In this document: positions 19,071 through 26,433 of the stretch, piece by piece
Numbering within the stretch: the first letter of the stretch is position 1
Layout: each line of letters opens with the position of its first letter
Assembly (NCBI GenBank): GCA_001969505.1
Contig: LSSK01000779.1
Coordinates: forward strand, 1-26,433
From: Zancudomyces culisetae
Lineage: Eukaryota > Kickxellomycota > Harpellomycetes > Harpellales > Legeriomycetaceae
Direction of reading: 5' to 3'
Length of the DNA: 26,433 nt
Notes under the pieces: generated by a model
Database searches by the model: none
Seen by the model: the letters and a program-made list of their open reading frames with translations, nothing else
What the model was told of the DNA's origin: nothing
Translations under genes and position numbers: made by a program

Positions 19071-20467
19071 CTTATTTATCCAATAAAAACAAATCGCGAT
19101 CTTAATATCAATACCAAGCAGTATTTTAAGTCTAGTGCTTGCGTTTACTTGGGTTTATGTTGTGATAAAGTAAACTAATTTGCATGAAGTATGGTTTGTG
19201 GTATACAAGTCATGGTTATAATTTTTTCAAGTTAGGAAAAGAAACAATCCAATGAATGTATAAAGTGGTAAGAAAAATGTGGCGTGGGAGACTAAGGGGC
19301 TAGAAGAATATGTTATAGGTCGATAGGTGGATAGGCAGGTAGATGAATAGGTCGATAGATGGATAGGTCGATAGGCAGATAGATGCTAAAAATATATACA
19401 TCAAACAATGCATCTGTAAATAAATATAAATGAAAAAAATAAATCGGTTATTGATGACAACCCTCAAGCTCGTTTTTTCTGATCTAGAGCTAATTTGAAT
19501 GTCAGCACCATTAAAATTAAACATTGGCATTTATCATGGAAATCAACTCAGAATCAGGACACCAAGCAATAGCTACCAAGAAAACAAGAAAAGTTTTGTT
19601 TTTCCTTTATTCTTGCGCTTAAATCACCATGTATTTTGCTAGACATTATTAGCTTGAATAAAAAAGATAAGAATCAAATAAATATCCAGCAAGGTCCGAT
19701 TATCCTCTAGAATATTGTTACCAAGTAGACAAGGAAAGAGGGATAAACCCCAAACTGGAGAGACAATCGGGATGCATATAACCAATATCTCAAGAGTTGT
19801 GACGTTGCTGGAATACCTGCCTGTGTTTCCATACGTTCTATTTTACGGCAGAGGAATGTCTGGTTATATCTGGTTTACTATAGACCCACCCTTCTTTAAT
19901 CCGGATAATAATGGCAATAATAAAAAAAAGAGACGCAGAAAATGGCAACAATAGTTAACATCATCTCTAAAAAAACTGGAAAAATATCCATTTGTAATCA
20001 TTACATGGAATAAATAATAAAATGACATATGCAATTGTCAGACTGTCTTGAATGAAGATATAGCAGGTTATGGTCATGTTTTTTTTTAGTCCGAAAAAAT
20101 GGAATAAACAGAGCCAGAAAAGAAAATCAATTAGTAAAGTGCTGTCGAACCCAACAAGTAATGTACAACGGATAAATATTTATAAATAGCTGAATACTTT
20201 CCCTTAAAAAAATACTAATAGTAAATACTGATAATAACCATAGACCAAAACTGCTTGTTTATACCTGATACCTCCTTCTATGTATGCATATCTACCTCTT
20301 CCCTCTTGGTATGTAAAAACTGATACTCTATACACCCGTGTGCCTACGCTAGCGTTTAAGAAATTAACCCAAAAATGTTGCCAGTACTAAGAATATTATT
20401 GATTAGAATACCCAAATAGAAAGCTGTATTATTAAAATCTACAGCTCTAAAGATACATCAGGAATAA
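19071..20467. other. Gene-poor interval
   Basis: About 1.4 kb without a supported gene. It holds a degenerate GATA-type repeat (19315-19385) and, at 19772-19954 on the plus strand, a 60-codon ATG frame with no known motif. The rest is AT-rich and not organised into exons that I can detect. Its right end should contain the promoter of the Rua1-type gene. Confidence 0.5.
19315..19385. repeat. Degenerate GATA/GGTA tetranucleotide repeat
   Basis: About 71 nt of ATAGGTCGATAGGTGGATAGG-like units, mixing GATA, GGTA and GGTC tetramers. It is a decayed microsatellite between genes; the open frame on its complement is an artefact of the repeat. Confidence 0.8.
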
Positions 20468-20600
20468 ATGAATTCAAAGTGCAATATAGGCAAATCCGAG
20501 CTTAACATAGAGACCAAGGATGCAAACTATAATAGTATCGGTCTTTTTGTTGAGAGTATCATGAACGAAATACTTCTCTTCATGAACGCAGACGAGCCTG
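20468..20600 (+). other. Possible first exon of the Rua1-type gene
   Basis: An ATG-started frame (MNSKCNIGKSELNIE...) runs 44 codons plus one base to a potential donor, CCTG|GTAAAT. The frame upstream of the Met at 20947 stays open back to 20866, and an acceptor AAATAG at 20869 restores phase with this exon. Joining them would lengthen the Rua1-type protein from 475 to 545 residues. Support is limited to phase agreement and coding-like sequence. Confidence 0.4.
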
Positions 20601-20946
20601 GTAAATATCAAACAGATGCCATTGGATTATCGATATACTTAAGAGTAATCTGGTATTAAATATATATTATAGAAACCACTGAAAATACCAATACACCAGT
20701 CACCAGAGAAGGTATTTTGTTGTTCCCATTAATGCACTAACTCTTTAGATTACACCTAAGGATAAATGCGTCATAATTTTATCATCAGCGTACCAGCGAT
20801 ACATTACGTGTAATGTCCCTCCCAGGCTTCCTCCTTCTCCCAGCTAAAAACAAAAGTAATAATAAATAGGCCAAAAAAGCAGTTTGACATTTCTTGATAA
20901 AAGCAAGTTTTCCGAACAAAATGGGTATACCGGGTTCGTCACCAAG

Positions 20947-22681
20947 ATGGAGCCAAACAGCGATAATACATTTAAAATTCAACCTGGCAACCACCACCTC
21001 TACGAATATAACGAACATCTACTGGACGATGCCAACAATCTTGCCATCAGCCCCACGTTGTTTTTGAATAACACCTATACCTTTGAATCCATAAAAAAAC
21101 CAAAGCTTCTGGAACTTACCGAAAGGCAAAGAAAACTTGCTAACCATTGCAATGAACTAGTACTTTATCCGCAAAATTACAAAGGTAACACCCCTTGGAT
21201 AGTCATTCTTTTTTTTTCTATTATTTATTGATAGACCTGTACAAAATAAACACAATTTTACTTGTGTGTATTCTACTAGAGATATGCAACAACAAGGACA
21301 ACCAACATGATTACGAGGAGATGATGCTTAATCTTACAAACAACAATGATTTTAATTTTCAAGCTGGTGATAGCAACCCTACAAAAAATAATCATAAAAA
21401 AAGAAAACAGTCCACAGTTCAAATCGACAATCTTGGTGAAGAAAATTACTACAACCAAGCCGCGCTTAGAAACTGGAATAATTTGGAAAGAGAGCAAAAA
21501 AACTCTGTAAATACACACCTATATAATGATTATGCTCATCATATACAAACTTCGCCACTGGAAGTTCTACAAGCCAATATATATCATACACCAGTAAAAA
21601 GACCCTTTTCAAACTATTACAACAGTTTAAATTCCAATATGATACTTCACGAATATATCCATCATCCCCAATATTCTCAAAACTGTATTATAAGTCCCAG
21701 TCTATACAGAACCCCGTTTAATCAAGTGCAAAACAACAAGCCATCTCCAGGCGTTGAGTATAGCAGAGACGCATCGGTTTGCATGAACAACAGCTACATT
21801 GGTAATAATTCAATAGTCATCTTTTTTTATTTTTAGTTATTATAGATGTGCACGCACCCAACTGGCTTTGTCGTTACCAGCATTGATATACATACTAACT
21901 CACATTATATGACTATAGACAATACTGAGAAACCTAAACCCGAGTTGAGGACCGATGGTGACGAAAAGAACCACTACACCCCAGTAGAAGTCAGAGGTCT
22001 AGGAACATCAAAAATAGGGAGGTGTGAGCTTTGTTTTCGCGAGGGAAAAGATATATGGCTAAAGACAAAATGCAGTGCTTATTGGTAAGATAGCTAACCC
22101 AAATTTTTGGCGTGATAGTTATCAAAGTTTCCTTAACTTTAAAGTGTTTTACGATTAATCAAGCAGAAAAATATAATAGGTACCACATGAACTTTTTCCA
22201 TGGAGTAAGTTCAGTTACAGGGAAATTCTACTTGGATCCAATAAAATACAGGTATGTAACGTCGTACAAAAAAATGACAGATGGATCCGACGTTATTTAC
22301 ATGAACAAGGATCTAGATATCAACAGAGGTTTGCTTCTGGAGTATTCTTCGCAGCTATTGGGCATGCCATTCAAAATCAAGAATGAACAACATCCTGGAA
22401 ATATTGGAGACCTAGCTGTACTCAAAGACAGCGCACAAGTTCAGCAAAATGCAATACCTAGTCACTACAAAAGCGAAAATAAATCAGCGCCAGCGAGAAG
22501 ATACTACAAACAGGGTTTGTGCCATAACTGCCTTTTATGGGTAAACCTAGAAAGCAACCGTAACGTTCCTATAAAAGTACCAAAAATATTTTGGTGGAGA
22601 CACACCCAAAAGTGCCACAACCCTAGACCTCCAAACACAAATAGTCCTAATGTTTTTGAGCGTGATAATTGTTCTATATAA
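20947..22681 (+). CDS. Rua1-type zinc-finger transcription regulator
   Basis: Rua1 of Ustilago maydis activates the ustilagic acid cluster; its C-terminal double zinc-finger region defines a fungal family of putative transcription regulators. Four exons join in phase: 20947-21184, 21280-21801, 21919-22084 and 22180-22681, giving 475 residues. The N-terminal 250 residues are Asn/Tyr/His-rich and probably disordered. The conserved domain starts HYTPVEVRGLG, then IGRCELC (C289, C292) and SAYWYHMNFFHG (H311, H316), forming the first finger across an intron. The second finger is QGLCHNC (C423, C426) and IFWWRHTQKCH (H450, C454 or H455), matching the family's GLCHxC...WWKHAxxCH. The second intron ends at 21918, after a TACTAAC box; nearer AGs break the frame. 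I used the first ATG of the frame at 20947, but an upstream exon is possible. The target genes cannot be inferred from the window. Confidence 0.85.
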
Positions 22682-22928
22682 CTACCTGCGGATTCATAGC
22701 ATTTTTGTTTTGACTTTTGTTTTTGTTTCGTCATTAGAACACCCTGCTAATGAGATTCACGCAGTGGATACTCTCAACTGCTATTATCCCTTTTATTTTT
22801 TTTTAAAAAAAATATTGAATCAAAGGAATGGGAGAAAAATAACAATTATTTGATAATCAGTACATTTAAAGTGAAAAAAATGAAAAAAAATGAAAAAAAA
22901 GGGAAGGACAGGGGGAAAATCTTCAAGC
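22682..22928. other. Convergent 3' spacer between Rua1-type and MCC genes
   Basis: The 247-nt interval contains the 3' flanks of two convergent genes. A TGAAAAAAAA motif is repeated three times at 22872-22900, and T/A-rich runs near 22795-22815 fit 3'-end formation. No gene is seen. Confidence 0.6.
22872..22900. repeat. Three tandem TGAAAAAAAA units
   Basis: Three near-identical units of TG followed by seven or eight As lie just beyond the stop codon of the MCC alpha gene. Confidence 0.8.
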
Positions 22929-25900
22929 TTACTGATCTGCTTCTAGATCAACAAGTTTATCGCCCTGGCCAACAAGTTCACCAACACTGAACGCAACAGA
23001 CTTCACAACACCTTTCTTCGACGATTTTATGACATGTTCCATTTTCATTGCTTCAACAACGATAAGTGGAGTTCCCACATCAACTTTTTGGCCAGGTTTA
23101 ACATGAATTTGAACAACCTTGCTAGACATAGGAGCAACGATTAATCCAGAGCCATCACTGGATGCACCATCCTTACGGAAGCTAGACGTGTCGTCAACTA
23201 TTTCCATCGCAATCTGACCATGTTTTCCAAAGATGGATACGTGTTTACCATCTAAAATCACATCACTTTCCAACTTTGTCTCGCTCTCAGCAATTGCTGT
23301 CAAAATATTGATCCCAATAATCCTATTGTGTTGAGTTTTTTGGGTTCCTTTAACTGGAAGAACTTTAACATCCAGCAAATCAAGAGTATATTGGGCTTGT
23401 CCTCCACTTTGGTCTTTTGTATCTTTTGGTTGGACGTTAATAAAATACTCGGTCGGCGTACTTTCATTAACACCAACAGTAATGTTGTAGTGTGTGTCGT
23501 TTAGCACTAGCTCCATCACATTGTTAACCCTAGATTCAGGCGATCCCAACCTGAAATAGCTCTGGCTGTACCATGGTGAGTTTGCATCTAAAATATAAAT
23601 TAAAAGTATTTTACACAGTTGGATTGGGTTTCAAATATTATAGTTAGTTGTTTTGTAAAAAGATACAAGCAAAGATGGGAGAAAAAGAAAAAAGGTCATT
23701 GTAAACGGTAATATAAAATCAAATGTAAATACCTTTGATCTTAGTAACACTGGTGCTATTGAATTTACCCATTTTGTTGAGCAAGACGACCAGCGCACTC
23801 TGTGCAATGTATTCAAATTTAGATCCTATATCTTTATTGAAAAGCTCGTCGTGGTTCTTCGTGATAAAGCCAGTCTCAATATCACCATCAATAAAGTTTT
23901 GTGATGATAAAACAGACCGCAAAAAGTTGATGTTGGTATGCAATCCAAAAATCTATAAAAATAAACAAAGTATCGTTTATGGTTTTGTAAAAGTTAGTGT
24001 TTTTCTCATTTCATTTCGTTTTGAGTTTTCTGTTATAACAGATTTCAAGATAAATTCATTTCCACATCAATCTATTGTCTCACATCCGGGTTATAAGAAA
24101 AATTTTCACACCCATAACCAAATTATTTAACTTACCCTATAGTTTAAAAGCGCTTGGTTTAGTATCCTAATAGCTGAGGTCCTATCTTTACCATGAACAA
24201 TGAGCTTTGCAATCATTGGATCATAATAAACGGAGATTTCGTCTCCAAGTCGCACTCCTGTATCTACTCTTATGAATTCCGACTCCTTTGGTACACTCAA
24301 AAATTTCAGTTTTCCGACGTCTGGTAGGAACCCACTATTCAGATGAATCACATCATTCATCAATGTTAATACAAAGTAAACGAAAAAATGAAAATAAAAG
24401 AGAGTGAAAAAGAGAGAAAGAGAGAGAAAAGTGAATGTTCGAATAGAATAAACATTTTCCCACTTACTTTTCTGGATTTTCGGCATATATTCTCGCCTCA
24501 AATGCATGCCCATTAGCTACCAAGTCCTTTTGTAATTTTGGAAGTCTATTCCCACTTGCTACCTCAAGTTGCCACTCCACCAAATCTGTTCCTGTGATCA
24601 TTTCCGTCACTGGATGTTCTACCTGCAATCGCGTGTTCATTTCCATAAAGTAAAACTCCTGGGTTTTGCTATCCACTATGAACTCAACTGTCCCTGCACC
24701 AACGTATCCTACGGCCTTAGCTGCTGCTACTGCCTTTTCTCCCAACATCTGTCTCACGCTTTTACTCAGGTGTGGCTATTAATCATTATGTCTCTTCCGT
24801 TTATTTTTATGATGATAAGAGCGAAAGTCTCGCTTTTAGCCTTACAAATGAAAAATGTGGAAAAAATAATGAAAAAACAAGAATTGGAAAAAGTAGCGAA
24901 AGGGGGAGGAAATAGCTTTTACTTACTGCTGGGGCTTCTTCTAGGATTTTTTGATGTCTTCGTTGAACACTACAATCCCTTTCAAACAAGTAAACGGCAT
25001 TCCCATGTTTATCAGCAAATACTTGTACCTCGACATGTCGTGGTGCTGTAATATACTTCTCGACCAGCACTTTGTCATCTCCAAACGATTTAATCGCCTC
25101 TCTTTTTGATGATTCAAGCATCATTTCAAAATCTTCCTCCTTTTCAACTACTCTCATACCCTAATTTTTTAATACTTAGTTTGTAGGTTTGTGTAAAAAA
25201 TAGAAGAAAAGTACCAAAAAGGGGGGAAAGAAGAGAAAGAAAATTACGACATACCTTTCCACCTCCACCTTTTACGGCTTTTATCAGCACTGGGTATCCT
25301 ATCTCGCCCGCTTTCGACTTTAAAAACTGCACATCTTGGTTTTTACCGTGATATCCAGGAACTACAGGTACTTTGGCATTCTCCATTATAATCTTACTTT
25401 CACTCTTGCTTCCCATCATTCTGATTGCGTTCCCTGGTGGCCCAATAAATGTAACACCTTTAGACTCTAAAAAGTCTGCAAACTCAGCATTCTCTGATAA
25501 AAACCCATATCCTGGATGAACCCCTTGTGCCCCTGTTTTCTGTATTACTTCTAGGATTTTTTCTTTATTCAAATAGCTTTCCGAAGCTGGAGCAGCCCCA
25601 ATTAAATACGCTTCGTCTGCCTACAGACATTTACAACAATATTACCAGGTTAGAAACGCCTGCTTCCTATAAATGCGATGAACCTCCTGGATAAAACACG
25701 CCATATGACATAAACCATAGGCTTTGGTGGCTGGTGCATATGTAAAAATCATTGGAATGCTAGAAAATATATCGCAAAAATTACCAGTTCAGTATGAAGA
25801 GAATCTGCATCAGCTTCGCTGTAAACTGCAACAGTTTTTACACCCAACTTTTTCGCAGTTTTCATCACTCTACATGCTATTTCACCCCTATTATTATTAT

Positions 25901-26342
25901 GAACAATATGTGCGTTAGTTTTATAAAGTAGCTGCAGCAGTTTACAGCAAATATTTATCAGAAAGTTTCTAGATAAACTTGCCTGTTCGCAACCAGTATC
26001 TTGTCCAACAGTGGCTTCCGCTCTATTTATTTATTTTATTAATTCGTCCTGAATGCTGATCGTAAGAGTTTATTTTTCACTGCGTACAAAAGACAGGATT
26101 TGGAGTTAAGCAAAAAAAAAAGTGGGTTAGAGGTAATGGGATTCGAGGATGTAAACACCGAGAAATCGCCTGTTCTAAATGGCACCTTTCGAGATTATAG
26201 CTGAATTAAAATAGACCATGAACAAACGGAGAGAGGACTTACGAATTGTCGAATACCATAGTTTCAGGAATTTGGGTTCGGCAGAATTTGTAAGTGGCTT
26301 AAAGCGTGCAGGCCTTGTTCGCAAAATAGAGATAATATTCAT
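22929..26342 (-). CDS. mccA: 3-methylcrotonyl-CoA carboxylase, biotin-containing alpha subunit, mitochondrial
   Basis: MCC carboxylates 3-methylcrotonyl-CoA in the mitochondrial leucine degradation pathway; the alpha subunit carries biotin carboxylase and biotin carrier domains. Nine exons join in phase: 26243-26342, 25983-26022, 25785-25887, 25255-25620, 24927-25160, 24468-24775, 24136-24334, 23733-23952 and 22929-23587. The product has 742 residues, near human MCCC1 (725). Exon 1 encodes an Arg-rich, acid-poor mitochondrial presequence ([15 protein letters not shown]). Then come [27 protein letters not shown], the ATP-grasp glycine loop KGGGGKGM (198-205) and [20 protein letters not shown] (326-345; catalytic R330, E334). 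The C-terminal carrier has [10 protein letters not shown], with biotinyl-lysine K705. The sequence GLHTNINFL and the [10 protein letters not shown] block fit MCC alpha better than propionyl-CoA or pyruvate carboxylase. The start at 26342 yields the presequence. One intron is GC-AG. Confidence 0.93.
25888..25982 (-). other. GC-AG intron in the MCC alpha gene
   Basis: The donor is AACAG|GCAAGT and the acceptor AATAATAG; length 95 nt, with a CTAAC sequence upstream of the acceptor. It splits the Arg codon of VANRGEIA, so the joined protein fixes both ends. There is no GT donor nearby that keeps this motif. Confidence 0.85.
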
Positions 26343-26433
26343 ACTTGTGTTTTCCGTGCACTGTATACGTTTATGAGAGTAACTTGAGAATTATATCACC
26401 GAAATGGGTTATTTTATTAATATAATAAGCTAG
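26343..26433 (-). promoter_or_regulatory. Proximal promoter / leader of the MCC alpha gene
   Basis: The last 91 bases lie directly upstream of the MCC alpha start codon. They are AT-rich, with no element I can name confidently. Confidence 0.4.

Noticed and set aside
19300-19530. Minus-strand frame with repeated YLPIHLST-like sequence
   Set aside because: It is produced by the degenerate GATA-type repeat and is not a gene.
19772-19954. Plus-strand 60-codon ATG frame ending in a basic run
   Set aside because: No motif or splice support; isolated in a gene-poor interval, so most likely chance.
22929-26342. Propionyl-CoA, acetyl-CoA or pyruvate carboxylase as the identity of the biotin enzyme
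   Set aside because: The 742-residue length ends at the biotin carrier with no carboxyltransferase domain, and the central and C-terminal blocks resemble MCC alpha; propionyl-CoA carboxylase alpha remains the only serious alternative.
1-26433. tRNA, rRNA, CRISPR arrays, transposon terminal repeats and bacterial operon signals
   Set aside because: I scanned for T-loop sequences, regularly spaced repeats and long terminal or inverted repeats and found none; the short repeats are simple-sequence runs.

Overview
This window is nuclear DNA from a fungus. It carries seven recognisable single-copy eukaryotic genes, an unrecognised secreted-protein gene, and spliceosomal introns with clear GTAAGT/GTATGT-type donors and TACTAAC-like branch sites. 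The DNA is AT-rich. GPI-anchor, dynactin, TFIIF and mitochondrial leucine-degradation genes are all present, and a Rua1-type zinc-finger regulator, a family known from fungi, supports the kingdom call. I cannot name the species. Introns are concentrated at the 5' ends of genes or are absent, and the retained dynamitin, RNF10 and MCC genes argue against a close Saccharomyces relative. No prokaryotic, plasmid or phage features are seen.

Left part (1-5817, all minus strand): the 5' part of a dynamitin (dynactin p50) gene runs off the left edge (1-722). A complete seven-exon WBP11-type splicing-factor gene follows (1073-3096). At 3161-3991 there is a stretch with good minus-strand splice signals, but I could not assemble a gene there. 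Then comes an intronless gene for a secreted, cysteine-rich, membrane-anchored protein of unknown family (4636-5817). The interval 5818-9168 has no convincing gene.

Middle part (9169-17992): an intronless RNF10/Mag2-type RING E3 ligase (plus strand) converges on the TFIIF small subunit gene (minus strand). A G-rich tract lies just after the RNF10 stop. Upstream of TFIIF-beta, on the same strand, is the GPI ethanolamine phosphate transferase 1 gene (MCD4/PIGN), with one intron that splits the codon of its first catalytic motif.

Right part (18276-26433): a minus-strand stretch (about 18276-19070) reads like coding sequence broken across frames and is probably a decayed gene or an unresolved multi-exon gene. 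After a gene-poor interval come a four-exon (possibly five-exon) Rua1-type transcription regulator gene (plus strand) and, converging on it, a nine-exon gene for the biotin-containing alpha subunit of mitochondrial 3-methylcrotonyl-CoA carboxylase. One intron of that gene is of the GC-AG class.

The genes do not form a pathway. They look like an ordinary set of unrelated housekeeping genes on a fungal chromosome. I found no new defence, mobile or biosynthetic system. The most unusual items are the secreted six-cysteine protein, the zinc-ribbon-like N-terminal extension of RNF10, the stop-free 111-nt intron in WBP11, and the decayed coding region near 18.3-19.1 kb.
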